The position numbers and the translations under genes are program-made. A stretch of 64,000 nt of DNA from Bog-366 sp964501985. GTDB taxonomy: Bacteria; Acidobacteriota; Terriglobia; UBA7540. Where the stretch lies: positions 1 through 64,000 of the forward strand of contig CAZCVY010000008.1 of the NCBI GenBank assembly GCA_964501985.1, written 5' to 3'. The notes below the pieces were generated by a model. That model saw only the letters and a list, made by a program, of their open reading frames with translations, did not search any database and was not told where the DNA came from. Positions 1-8,279 of the stretch are shown here, one piece after another (positions within the stretch are counted from its first letter, which is position 1; each line of letters starts with the position of its first letter).

Positions 1-1
1 G

Positions 2-1132
2 AAGTATAAGGACGGCCGCCCGCTCAACCAGCAGGATGAGGAGCGCTTCGCCTGGTTGCGGCACCTCGTCGAGTGGCAGCAGGAAATGCGCGACCCGGGA
101 GAATTCCTCTCCACTCTGAAGGTAGACCTCTACCCGGAAGAGGTTTACACTTTCACCCCCAAGGGGAAGGTCATCGTTCTGCCGCGCGACGCCACTCCGA
201 TCGACTTCGCTTACGCCATCCACACCGAGGTGGGCCATCATTGCGTGGGCGCCAAGGTGAACGGCCGCATCATGCCGCTCAAGTATCACTTGCGAAATGG
301 CGACATCGTCGAGATTACCACCCAGGCGAATCACGCTCCCAGCCGCGATTGGCTGGGATTGGTGAATACGTCGCGCGCGCGCAATAAAATCAAGCATTGG
401 ATCAACGTTGCCCAACGCAAGCAGGCGTTGGACATTGGCAAGCGCCTCTTGGAAAAGGAAGCGCGCAAGTACGATGTGGCCCTGAAGAAGATCACCGGTG
501 AGGATTACGCTCGCGTGGCGCGCGATTACGGCAGCACGGGGGCCGACGATCTTTACGCAGGAATTGGCTATGGGAAGTTCGCAGCGCGGCAAGTGCTCTC
601 AAAGCTTGTGCCGACTGCCAAGCTCGAACCGGTGCAGGTCTCGCGCCTCGCGACTTCGGTCAAGCGCGCATTAGGTGTGTCTTCCGACGGGGCCATTCAG
701 GTTGATGGTCACGATGACCTGATGGTCTATCGCGCCAAATGTTGTAATCCCGTGCGCGGCGAGGAAATTCTGGGATATATCACTCGCGGCAAAGGCATCG
801 CTGTTCATGCCAAGCATTGCTCGAACGTCCAGAATCTGCTCTACGACGTGGACCGGCGCATCGAGGTCGAGTGGGTGGGCCCCAAGTACGCCCTCTACTC
901 CGTCAAGCTAGCCATGGTGACGGAAGACCGCCAAGGTATGCTCGCCGCTGTCACTGCCGCCATTGCCGGAGTGCACTCGAATATTCAGAATATTGAGGCG
1001 CGCACGGGCGATAATCGCGCCAACATCGACGTCACCGTCGACATCGTGGATGTTGAGCACATGGAGAAAATCATCTCGTCGCTGCGCAAAATCGAAGGTG
1101 TCTACCACGTCGAACGCGTCTCGCAGACATAA
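2..1132 (+). CDS. rel: RelA/SpoT-family (p)ppGpp synthetase/hydrolase, 3' part
   Basis: The frame is open to the left window edge, so the N-terminal hydrolase and synthetase domains lie outside; 376 residues are visible. They begin just before a TGS domain (VYTFTPKGKVIVLPRD, then DFAYAIHTEVGHHCVGAKVNG). The central region follows, with the paired-cysteine segment YRAKCCNPVRGEEILGYITR and HCSN. A C-terminal ACT domain (LAMVTEDRQGMLAAV to YHVERV) ends the protein. This is the regulatory half of a long RSH enzyme that makes or degrades the alarmone (p)ppGpp at the ribosome. Whether it is bifunctional cannot be judged without the N-terminus. RidA follows after 19 bases, probably in the same transcript. 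Confidence 0.92.
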   Translation, partial: KYKDGRPLNQQDEERFAWLRHLVEWQQEMRDPGEFLSTLKVDLYPEEVYTFTPKGKVIVLPRDATPIDFAYAIHTEVGHHCVGAKVNGRIMPLKYHLRNGDIVEITTQANHAPSRDWLGLVNTSRARNKIKHWINVAQRKQALDIGKRLLEKEARKYDVALKKITGEDYARVARDYGSTGADDLYAGIGYGKFAARQVLSKLVPTAKLEPVQVSRLATSVKRALGVSSDGAIQVDGHDDLMVYRAKCCNPVRGEEILGYITRGKGIAVHAKHCSNVQNLLYDVDRRIEVEWVGPKYALYSVKLAMVTEDRQGMLAAVTAAIAGVHSNIQNIEARTGDNRANIDVTVDIVDVEHMEKIISSLRKIEGVYHVERVSQT

Positions 1133-1151
1133 CTTTGCATCGGAGGATCAC

Positions 1152-1538
1152 TTGAGCAAACATGCCATCACTACACCCCTCGCCCCAGCGGCGATCGGCC
1201 CTTACTCGCAGGCGATTCGCTCCGGCAATCTGCTTTTCGTTTCAGGGCAAATACCCCTTGACCCCGCCACCGGACACATCGTGGAAGGCGACGCCGCAGT
1301 TCAGACGGCGCGCGTTCTGCAAAATCTCTCGGCGATTCTGGATGCCGCGGGTTCCAGCTTGGGGCAAGTATTGAAAACTACAGTCTACCTGAGGGACCTG
1401 TCTGATTTCGGGATGATGAATGAGGTTTACGCCCGGTTCTTTGGTGAGTGCCCGCCGGCCCGCGCGACGGTGGAGGTGGCGCGTCTTCCGCGAAACGTGT
1501 CCGTAGAGATCGACCTTATCGCCGATGTCGAGGGATGA
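1152..1538 (+). CDS. ridA: RidA family enamine/imine deaminase
   Basis: 128 residues, the usual length of the YjgF/YER057c/UK114 family. Family features visible are the N-terminal APAAIGPYSQAI, LLFVSGQIPLDP, the YARFFGECPPARATVEVARLP segment with the substrate-carboxylate-binding arginine, and the C-terminal VEIDLIADVEG. Members hydrolyse reactive 2-aminoacrylate-type enamines from PLP enzymes, protecting the cytosol. The start is TTG at 1152, because GGAGG lies 5 bases upstream and the longer reading frame upstream runs inside rel. The only nearby ATG, at 1162, is out of frame. It follows rel by 19 bases, so cotranscription is likely. Confidence 0.93.
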   Translation: MSKHAITTPLAPAAIGPYSQAIRSGNLLFVSGQIPLDPATGHIVEGDAAVQTARVLQNLSAILDAAGSSLGQVLKTTVYLRDLSDFGMMNEVYARFFGECPPARATVEVARLPRNVSVEIDLIADVEG

Positions 1539-1590
1539 GGACGAAAGTCGTTGGAATCGCTAGCAGCTGCTCGGTCTACAGGTTCTTCCT

Positions 1591-1620
1591 GAGAACTGAT
1601 GACTGACAACTGACGACTGA
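1591..1620. repeat. Degenerate ACTGA-type tandem repeat
   Basis: Imperfect head-to-tail copies of a 7-9 base unit (AACTGATGACTGAC, then AACTGACGACTGA) occupy the end of the spacer between the convergent genes ridA and rpmB, 7 bases from the L28 stop codon. It resembles the degenerate arms found in other spacers of this window, but no complementary partner was found here. Confidence 0.6.
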
Positions 1621-1627
1621 TTTCGGT

Positions 1628-1819
1628 TTAGCTGACCTTGATGACTTTCCCAGATCGAATGCAAGCCGTGCAGGCGTAGATCCTCTTGCGGGCGCCCTGG
1701 ATGAGAGCATGCACATGCCGCAGGTTGGGATTCCAACGGCGCTTCGTCACGTTGTGCGCGTGACTGATATGATTCCCATATTTGGGACCTTTTCCGCAAA
1801 GGTCGCAGGTACGAGCCAT
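1628..1819 (-). CDS. rpmB: 50S ribosomal protein L28, zinc-binding type
   Basis: 63 residues beginning MARTCDLCGKGPKYGN and ending RIYACTACIRSGKVIKVS. Two CxxC pairs (residues 5/8 and near 50) mark the zinc-binding form of L28. The central NVTKRRWNPNLR segment is typical of the family. ATG at 1819 was chosen because it gives the canonical N-terminus and is preceded by GGGGTGTGG; an in-frame GTG two codons upstream is less likely. The protein is part of the large ribosomal subunit. The gene stands alone on its strand, between ridA and the PPIase gene. Confidence 0.95.
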   Translation of the reverse strand: MARTCDLCGKGPKYGNHISHAHNVTKRRWNPNLRHVHALIQGARKRIYACTACIRSGKVIKVS

Positions 1820-1865
1820 TTCCACACCCCTTTTCGCGTCAAGAGCTAGAATTCCCGAAACCCCT

Positions 1866-1894
1866 ATTCTATCAGATGACCACGATTTTGCCCA
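1866..1894 (-). promoter_or_regulatory. Possible rpmB promoter
   Basis: On the minus strand a TGGGCA box, a 17-base spacer and TAGAAT lie about 47 bases upstream of the L28 start. The -10 matches the consensus at 5 of 6 positions and the -35 at 4 of 6. Moderate match only. Confidence 0.35.
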
Positions 1895-1926
1895 CGGGGA
1901 AAAGGCCGCCGGGTTACAATGAATCC

Positions 1927-2982
1927 ATGGACAAATTTAATCGTACTCATGAACTGACGCGCGCGGCGGTGTTTGCGTTCATGGCGAGCATCATCTTGTT
2001 GCCTGCCTGCGGCACTCGCAAACCCGCGGTCGGACAGGCGGTGTGGGCGGAAGTCGACGGCCAGCCTATTTACCACGAGCAGGTGGAGCGTCTCTACCAC
2101 AGCCGCACGACCCAGGGCACCGAGGCCGCCACGCCCGAGGAGGCCTCCAGCTTCAAGCTCAATATCCTGAACGAACTCATCAACAATCAGATTCTGGTCC
2201 TCCACGCTTCCCATTCGCGGATCACGGCTTCGGAAGCGGAGATCGATGCCAAGGTAGGGGAATTGAAAAGCCCCTACTCCCAAGAAGAGTTCCAGAAGAA
2301 ACTCCAGGAGCAGGGTTTGGACAATGACGGTCTACGCAAGGAGATCCGCGAGAATCTGATCTTAACGAAGCTTATTAACAAAGATATCATCTCGCATATT
2401 ACTGTAACCGATGCAGAGATCGCCGCCTACTATAACAAGAATAAGGGCAACTTCAATGTTTCCGAGACGACTTACCATATCGCACAGATTGAAGTGACAC
2501 CCGGCCCCGACCCCGAGATCCGCAACCTGAAAAATGACGATGCGAAAACTCCCGCTGCGGCGGAGCACAAGATTCAGGCCCTCTATGAAAGCCTGGCGCA
2601 CGGCGAAGACTTTGCCACCGTCGCGCAGAATTACTCCGAGGACCCCAGCACCGCTGCTGGCGGAGGAGACATGGGCTTCATCCCCGCCTCCGGGCTCAAC
2701 GCCGCGTTGAAGCAGGTTGTGAATTCGCTCAAGGTTGGCCAGGTCTCCCCCATCATTCGATCCAATATTGGCTTCCATATCTTCAAGCTTCTAGGCATGG
2801 AGGAGGCCGGCCAACACACCCTTACCGACCTGCGGGTGCAGAGCGCCATCCGGCAAACTCTGCGCAATGAAAAGGAACAACTGCTCAAGGCTGCCTACAT
2901 CGAGATGCTGCGGAACCGCTCCAAAGTGATCAATCACCTGGCGGAAGAAGTGGTGAAGGCGGGTGGCGTTCCGTCGACTTGA
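1927..2982 (+). CDS. SurA/PpiC-type peptidylprolyl isomerase lipoprotein
   Basis: 351 residues. ATG at 1927 gives a lipoprotein signal with hydrophobic core and lipobox SIILLPAC (Cys28); a longer start at 1876 would add 17 residues before the signal and is less likely. Residues about 35-150 resemble the SurA N-terminal chaperone region (VDGQPIYHEQVERLY, LNELINNQILVLHA). About 165-280 is a parvulin domain with VAQNYSEDPSTAAGGGDMG and IIRSNIGFHIFKLLG. It probably assists folding of outer membrane proteins in the periplasm as a lipid-anchored foldase. There is a single parvulin domain, unlike SurA of E. coli, which has two. Ribosome binding is not obvious. Confidence 0.88.
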   Translation: MDKFNRTHELTRAAVFAFMASIILLPACGTRKPAVGQAVWAEVDGQPIYHEQVERLYHSRTTQGTEAATPEEASSFKLNILNELINNQILVLHASHSRITASEAEIDAKVGELKSPYSQEEFQKKLQEQGLDNDGLRKEIRENLILTKLINKDIISHITVTDAEIAAYYNKNKGNFNVSETTYHIAQIEVTPGPDPEIRNLKNDDAKTPAAAEHKIQALYESLAHGEDFATVAQNYSEDPSTAAGGGDMGFIPASGLNAALKQVVNSLKVGQVSPIIRSNIGFHIFKLLGMEEAGQHTLTDLRVQSAIRQTLRNEKEQLLKAAYIEMLRNRSKVINHLAEEVVKAGGVPST

Positions 2983-2997
2983 GGCTAGACATAGGGC

Positions 2998-3582
2998 CTA
3001 TGTAGCGGCTTCAAGGGGGCGCGGATCCAGGCCGCCGGCCACCTCTTGCACCAGCCGCATCAGGCGTGCGCCGCTTTCCACCCCCTGCCCTTCCGCCACG
3101 TAGACGCGTTCCACGCGGCCGGCGCGGGGCGCGCGCAATTCATTTTGCATCTTCATGGCCTCAATCACTAACAGGCCCTGGCCGCGTTTCACTTCCTCGC
3201 CTTCCTTCATTAGAACTCGCGCGATCTTTCCCGGCATCGGCGCGACAATTTCGAGCGGTCCCACCGCTTCAATCGAGGATCCCGAGCGGCGCCACCGGCG
3301 TGGGTCGTGCAACTCCACGAGGTATCGTCGTAGCCCGACGGCGACGACACAAGTGCTGCCAGGGCCGGCGGGATCGCCTGGGGGCTTCGAAATCCGGGTT
3401 TCGTAGACCCGTCCATTCATCAGCACCGAATACACGCCAGGGCTGATTTCTTCGCAGTCGGCCTCTGCGGTCTGACTTCCCACACTGAACGACCGCAGGC
3501 CGTTCGCGGACTCGTTCGGCGCCAGTTCCACCTGGTAGTCGATGTCCTTCGAACCGCGTTGAAGGCGCGCCCGGAATTTCAT
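2998..3582 (-). CDS. Biotin carboxyl carrier protein of an acyl-CoA carboxylase
   Basis: 194 residues. The C-terminal third is a biotinyl domain: VAPMPGKIARVLMKEGEEVKRG and the biotinylation motif EAMKMQNELRAP, with the acceptor lysine at residue 144. The first 110 residues form a linker/association region. It carries carboxybiotin between the biotin carboxylase and carboxyltransferase encoded just upstream. ATG at 3582 overlaps the TGA of the biotin carboxylase gene by one base (TGATG on the coding strand), which suggests translational coupling. A longer frame upstream would run inside that gene and was rejected. Confidence 0.92.
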   Translation of the reverse strand: MKFRARLQRGSKDIDYQVELAPNESANGLRSFSVGSQTAEADCEEISPGVYSVLMNGRVYETRISKPPGDPAGPGSTCVVAVGLRRYLVELHDPRRWRRSGSSIEAVGPLEIVAPMPGKIARVLMKEGEEVKRGQGLLVIEAMKMQNELRAPRAGRVERVYVAEGQGVESGARLMRLVQEVAGGLDPRPLEAAT

Positions 3583-5108
3583 CAAACCCTCCCGCCTGCC
3601 CGTTGGGGCCGCTTGTGAAGTAATTCGCTTCGTCCGGCCTGCTTCCACCCTCGGTGGATACTTGCGAGCGCCGGCGCCGCCTCGCCATTCCGCTCCGCGT
3701 GCAGCATTGCGGCCAGCAATGCCACGCTCTCTTTTTCCTCCGACGTCGGTTCCTCCCCCATCAGTCCCCCCGCCAACACGCGATCGATAAATCCGGTATC
3801 CAGCCGACCGGCCACAAAATCAGAGTGTTCTAGCACGCGCCGGAAGAACGGAATATTCGTGCGGATGCCTTGTATATCGTATTCACCTAGTGCCCGGCTC
3901 ATCCGCGCGATGGCCTCCCCGCGGTCCCGCGCCCACACCGCGATTTTCGAAAGCAGCGGATCGTATTCCAGTGGTACTTGCCAGCCTTCATACACGCCGC
4001 TGTCAAGGCGGATGCCGGGCCCCCCCGGCACCTGCAACCGTGTGATGAGACCCGGCGAGGGGAAGAAATTATTCGCTGGATCCTCGGCGTAAATGCGGCA
4101 TTCGATGGCAGCGCCGCGCATCTGCACGTCCTCCTGCACCCAGGCGAGGGATTGGCCCGCCGCAATTCTGATTTGCTCTTTAACCAAATCAATGCCGGTC
4201 ACCAACTCTGTGACCGGATGCTCGACCTGCAAGCGGGTATTCATTTCCAGAAAATAGAAATTGCCTTGCTGGTCGAGAAGAAACTCCACGGTTCCGGCGT
4301 TCCAGTAGCCCGCCAGCTTGCCGATGCGCACTGCGGTTTCGCCCATGCGCCGGCGCAAACGGTCGTTCACGGCGGGGGAAGGGCATTCCTCCATCACTTT
4401 CTGATGCCGTCGTTGCAGCGAGCATTCGCGCTCGCCCAAGTAGACCAATTTGCCGTACTGGTCACCGAAGATTTGGATCTCCACGTGGCGGGGGTGCTCA
4501 ACGTATTTTTCAACGTAGACCGCAGAATCATTGAACGCGTTTTGTGCCTCCGAGCGAGCGGTGCGGTAGGCGGATTCCAGTTCGGTTTCCTCTCGTACCA
4601 TCCGCATCCCCTTGCCTCCCCCGCCCGCCGCGGCTTTGAGCATGATCGGATAGCCGATTTCGTCCGCGATGCGCTTGACCTCATCAAGGGTCTCGATATC
4701 GCGATCGGTTCCGGGGACAACGGGTAAGCCTGCCTGGATTGCGGCATGGCGAGAGGCCGTCTTCGAGCCCATCAGCTCCATGGCCTCCACCGGCGGGCCG
4801 ATGAAGGTTATTCCTGCATCCTGGCAGGCGCGCGCGAAATCGGGATTTTCTGCCAGAAACCCGTAGCCGGGGTGAATAGCATCTGAGCCACTGCGGCGGG
4901 CGGCGTCGATAATGCGGTCAATGCGCAGGTAGCTTTCCATGGAGGGCGCAGGCCCGATCGAATACGCCTCGTCAGCATGGCGCACGTGCAACGATCTGCG
5001 GTCGGCATCGGAAAACACTGCCACGGCTTGGATGTCCATCTCGCGGCAGGCGCGCATCAGGCGGACGGCTATCTCGCCGCGATTGGCGATCAAGATTTTG
5101 CGGAACAC
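3582..5108 (-). CDS. accC: Biotin carboxylase subunit of acyl-CoA carboxylase
   Basis: 508 residues. Shows the N-terminal FRKILIANRGEIAVRLMRAC, the ATP-grasp glycine loop GGGGKG (residues 162-167), and the catalytic/Mn-binding segment EMNTRLQVEHPVTE (about 288-301). It carboxylates biotin on the carrier protein using ATP and bicarbonate. The start is GTG at 5108 with GAGGAG upstream; earlier in-frame codons give a non-conserved extension. The protein is about 60 residues longer than E. coli AccC, with a low-conservation C-terminal tail. Located between CT and BCCP genes, so it most likely serves a propionyl-, methylcrotonyl- or similar acyl-CoA carboxylase rather than only fatty acid synthesis. 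Confidence 0.93.
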   Translation of the reverse strand: MFRKILIANRGEIAVRLMRACREMDIQAVAVFSDADRRSLHVRHADEAYSIGPAPSMESYLRIDRIIDAARRSGSDAIHPGYGFLAENPDFARACQDAGITFIGPPVEAMELMGSKTASRHAAIQAGLPVVPGTDRDIETLDEVKRIADEIGYPIMLKAAAGGGGKGMRMVREETELESAYRTARSEAQNAFNDSAVYVEKYVEHPRHVEIQIFGDQYGKLVYLGERECSLQRRHQKVMEECPSPAVNDRLRRRMGETAVRIGKLAGYWNAGTVEFLLDQQGNFYFLEMNTRLQVEHPVTELVTGIDLVKEQIRIAAGQSLAWVQEDVQMRGAAIECRIYAEDPANNFFPSPGLITRLQVPGGPGIRLDSGVYEGWQVPLEYDPLLSKIAVWARDRGEAIARMSRALGEYDIQGIRTNIPFFRRVLEHSDFVAGRLDTGFIDRVLAGGLMGEEPTSEEKESVALLAAMLHAERNGEAAPALASIHRGWKQAGRSELLHKRPQRAGGRV

Positions 5109-5184
5109 GACTTCTCCTCGCCCAGGACTCTCGTTGCGGGGAAAATATTGCGAGCACGCGCATCCCCCGGCGCTGGGTCTCGTA

Positions 5185-6735
5185 TCACAGCGGGATGTTG
5201 CCGTGCTTCTTGGGCGGCAGGGTATCGCGCTTGGCATCGAGCATCCGAAGGGCGGCGATCAATTTGGGCCGGGTGTCGCGCGGCGCGATGATGGCGTCCA
5301 CCCAGCCGCGCTCGGCGGCGATGTAGGGATTGGCGAAACGCTCTCGGAATTCGTCCACCTCGTCTCGCCGCAATTGTTCGGGATCTTCCGCCTTCTGAAG
5401 CTCCCGCCGGTAGACAATATTCACCGCGCCTTCCGGGCCCATCACGGCGATTTCTGCCGTCGGGTAAGCCATGTTGATATCGGTGCGAAGGTGCTTGGAG
5501 GCCATCACGCAATACGCGCCGCCATAGGCCTTGCGGGTGATGATGGTGATTTTCGGCACGGTGGCTTCCGCGTAGGCGAATAGGAGCTTTGCGCCGTGGC
5601 GGATAATCCCGGCGTATTCCTGCTGGGTTCCCGGCAGGAACCCCGGCACATCTTCGAAAGTGATCAGCGGGATGTTGAAGGCGTCGCAGAAACGGACGAA
5701 GCGCGCGCCCTTGACGGAGGCGTTGATATCGAGACAACCCGCCAGGACCGCGGGCTGGTTGGCCACGATGCCCACCGATTGCCCGGCAAGACGCGCAAAT
5801 CCCACCACCAGATTCTTGGCGAAGTGCTCATGAACCTCCACAAAGTAACCGTCGTCAACAATCCGCGTGAAGATTTCTTTGATGTCGTAAGGCTTGTCCG
5901 GCTCGACGGGCACGAGCGAGTCAAGTTGCTCGTCTCGCCGGTCGGCAGGGTCGCGGCTCTCGACGCGCGGCGGGTCCTCCTGGTTGTTTTGGGGCATGAA
6001 GCTGAGCAATTCGCGAATGAGGGCCAGGCAGTCCGCGTCGTCGCGAGCGATGAAGTGCGCTACCCCACTGATGGCGTTGTGGGTCATAGGGCCGCCTAGG
6101 TCCTCTTTGCTTACCTCCTCGTGCATGACGGTTTTGATGACGTCGGGCCCGGTCACGAACATGTAGCTGGAATTCTGCACCATCACGTTGAAGTCTGTAA
6201 TGGCGGGGGAATAGACCGCTCCGCCCGCGCACGGTCCCATGATGGCGGAGACTTGCGGGATGACGCCGGAGGCCAGCGTATTGCGCAGAAAAATATCGGC
6301 GTAGCCTGCGAGCGACGCCACGCCTTCTTGAATGCGCGCGCCTCCGGAGTCGTTCAATCCGATCACGGGCGCGCCAACCTTCATCGCCAGGTCCATCACC
6401 TTGCAGATCTTGGCGGCATTGGCTTCGCTTAGCGATCCGCCAAACACGGTGAAGTCCTGAGCAAAGGCGAACGCCTCGCGCCCGTTGATTCTCCCGAAGC
6501 CCGTCACCACGCCATCGCCCGATACCCGCTGCTCGGCCATGCCAAAGTCCTGGCAACGGTGCTCGACGAGTTTGTCGAGTTCCTCAAAGCTACCCTCGTC
6601 GAAAAGCAACGCGATCCGCTCGTGCGCAGAGAGCTTTCCCTCCGCGTGCTCCCGGGCGCGCCGCTCCTTGCCACCACCGGCCTCCGCTTCGGCATGGCGC
6701 CGCTGGAGTTCTGCGAGTTTTTGTTCACGTGTCAT
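5185..6735 (-). CDS. Acyl-CoA carboxylase carboxyltransferase subunit (PccB-like)
   Basis: 516 residues of the propionyl/methylmalonyl/methylcrotonyl-CoA carboxyltransferase family. Visible motifs are the N-terminal GKLSAHERIALLFD, FAQDFTVFGGSLSEANAAKI, the oxyanion-type loop SGGARIQEGV, MGPCAGGAVYSPAITDF, and the C-terminal RKAYGGAYCVMASK and WVDAIIAPRDTRPKL. It transfers carboxyl from carboxybiotin to an acyl-CoA. The start is ATG at 6735 (MTREQKLAELQRRH); the longer frame overlaps the upstream spacer. It leads the CT-BC-BCCP order, with 76 bases before the BC gene. The sequence resembles PccB-type subunits, but the exact substrate cannot be assigned. Confidence 0.92.
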   Translation of the reverse strand: MTREQKLAELQRRHAEAEAGGGKERRAREHAEGKLSAHERIALLFDEGSFEELDKLVEHRCQDFGMAEQRVSGDGVVTGFGRINGREAFAFAQDFTVFGGSLSEANAAKICKVMDLAMKVGAPVIGLNDSGGARIQEGVASLAGYADIFLRNTLASGVIPQVSAIMGPCAGGAVYSPAITDFNVMVQNSSYMFVTGPDVIKTVMHEEVSKEDLGGPMTHNAISGVAHFIARDDADCLALIRELLSFMPQNNQEDPPRVESRDPADRRDEQLDSLVPVEPDKPYDIKEIFTRIVDDGYFVEVHEHFAKNLVVGFARLAGQSVGIVANQPAVLAGCLDINASVKGARFVRFCDAFNIPLITFEDVPGFLPGTQQEYAGIIRHGAKLLFAYAEATVPKITIITRKAYGGAYCVMASKHLRTDINMAYPTAEIAVMGPEGAVNIVYRRELQKAEDPEQLRRDEVDEFRERFANPYIAAERGWVDAIIAPRDTRPKLIAALRMLDAKRDTLPPKKHGNIPL

Positions 6736-6809
6736 CGCGAACCTGAAACGAACTATAGTCGAGATTGATGATAGCAGACAAGGGCTAGGCGATCTGGCCG
6801 TGCAAGCGA

Positions 6810-7580
6810 TTAGCGCGCCGTCCAACCGCCGTCGATCAGCAAGGTGTGGCCGGTGATGAGCGAAGCGGCGGAGGATGCGAGGAACACCACGGCTCCCGCG
6901 ACTTCCCGTGGCTCGCCGATGCGATGCAAGGCCGCGATGCGCTCTACCGTCTCAGTACGGAAGGCCGGATCTGAGAGCGCTTCCTCGGTGCCCCGTGTAT
7001 GGATGAACGTGGGCGCCACGGCGTTAACTCGGATGTTATATTTGCCCCATTCGATCGCCAGGCATTTGGTGAGGTGGGCAATGGCGGCTTTGTTCAGGCA
7101 GTAGACCGATTCCGTCGGCAAGGCCGCGAATCCCGCCTGCGAACTCATATTGATAATGCATCCGCCCGTTTGGCGTCGCATGATGCGCTGAGCAGCCTGG
7201 CAGGCGAAAAAAGTGGACTTGGCATTCAGCGCGACGGTCCGGTCGAATTCGTCCTCGCTAACATCCTCGGCAAGGTTATTCCATCCCCCGCCGGCGTTGT
7301 TCACAAGAATATCGAGGCGGCCAAAGCGCGCAACCGCCGCGTCGATGGCGCTTACGATTTGATCCAAATGCATCACGTCCATTTGCAGTGGCAACGTGTG
7401 GCGGCCCATCGCCGCAATCTCTGAGGCGAGTTCGCTGCCGGTTGATAGGTCGCGCAGTCCCAAGGCCACGTTGGCTCCCGCCTGCGCCAGTTCGAGGGAA
7501 ATTGCGCGTCCCAACCCACGCGCTGCGCCCGTCACCAGAGCTACTTGGCCAGTCAAATCAAATTGTGAAAGGGTTCCCAT
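6810..7580 (-). CDS. SDR family oxidoreductase
   Basis: 256 residues of the classical short-chain dehydrogenase/reductase type. Shows the cofactor loop TGAARGLG (17-24), NNAG (about 94-97), the catalytic Ser at 146/147, Tyr160 and Lys164 (YCLNK), and the C-terminal LASSAASLITGHTLLIDGG. It is an NAD(P)-dependent reductase of an unknown hydroxy/keto substrate. GGAGG lies 4 bases before ATG at 7580. It precedes the carboxylase genes by 74 bases on the same strand, so a role in acyl-CoA or branched-chain catabolism is possible but not shown. Confidence 0.92.
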   Translation of the reverse strand: MGTLSQFDLTGQVALVTGAARGLGRAISLELAQAGANVALGLRDLSTGSELASEIAAMGRHTLPLQMDVMHLDQIVSAIDAAVARFGRLDILVNNAGGGWNNLAEDVSEDEFDRTVALNAKSTFFACQAAQRIMRRQTGGCIINMSSQAGFAALPTESVYCLNKAAIAHLTKCLAIEWGKYNIRVNAVAPTFIHTRGTEEALSDPAFRTETVERIAALHRIGEPREVAGAVVFLASSAASLITGHTLLIDGGWTAR

Positions 7581-7694
7581 TTCGCCTCCATTACGGTCAA
7601 TTGGATTATGTGGAGGCCATGGTAGGGCGGAGTCGCGCAGGGTGTCAAGGCGAGCGAGTTGATCGAGAGACTCTCTCGCTGGCAGGCCTCCGGT

Positions 7695-8045
7695 TTAGGG
7701 GGTTGGCTTCAGCGTGAGAAAGCGGGTCTTTCGCGGGGTGGGTGCGCCAGTAACTGTTTTCCAGCCCGCAAGAACCTGGGTTCGACTCCGCGGCGTCCAG
7801 CGATTTTCAGGAGGGAGCGTAAGATATGCGCCGGGGGAAGCGGCTAGACCTGTGCCATCAATCCTCGACTGCCAGCGTTTCAGGTCTTGCCGCACTTTGG
7901 TGGAGTATCTGTGTTCGAGATACTCGTAGACGAGGTAGAGCAGGATAACCACGAGGGCATAGTCGTAGATAAGACGAATCAACAACGTCTCAACCATGGT
8001 AAGTATCGGAACGACCAGATTCCACGCTTCGGCAGTAAGGGGCAT
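7695..8045 (-). CDS. Small hypothetical membrane protein
   Basis: 116 residues. I do not recognise it. A hydrophobic span of about 30 residues near the N-terminus (WNLVVPILTMVETLLIRL, then YALVVILLYLVYEYLEHRY) suggests one or two membrane helices. The C-terminal half is polar, rich in Arg/Pro/Thr and looks unconstrained. ATG at 8045 was chosen because GGGAGG stands 5 bases upstream; a further ATG six codons upstream lacks this. The C-terminal part overlaps a tRNA-3'-end-like segment, so the true stop could differ in relatives. Confidence 0.5.
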   Translation of the reverse strand: MPLTAEAWNLVVPILTMVETLLIRLIYDYALVVILLYLVYEYLEHRYSTKVRQDLKRWQSRIDGTGLAASPGAYLTLPPENRWTPRSRTQVLAGWKTVTGAPTPRKTRFLTLKPTP

Positions 8046-8279
8046 ATAGCCTCCCGTCAGCATTAATAAACACTTATGTTAATAACGTGGGTGGTAGATG
8101 ATGTCGATAGTACGGGAGTACCGGTTTTCGATGACTGAGAAGGTCGGGCTTGGAAGCGCCTGCCTGGCGGGCGTGACCTATGCCGTTTTGCGTGGGGAAG
8201 GGCGCGAGGTCACAGAGCTGACGAGAGCGCGCCCACCACAGGACAACGTTCGGGCATACAATTCGGCGATTAAGCGCGC

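Noticed and set aside
963..1151. Upstream in-frame extension of ridA
   Set aside because: It lies inside rel in another frame and is not part of the RidA fold; TTG at 1152 has the ribosome site.
7740..7811. tRNA or tmRNA 3'-end-like sequence (GGGTTCGACTCC, then GGCGTCCA)
   Set aside because: The T-arm stem does not pair (only 3 of 5), no anticodon arm or acceptor partner is found, and it lies inside the small ORF. A decayed attachment site is possible but unsupported.
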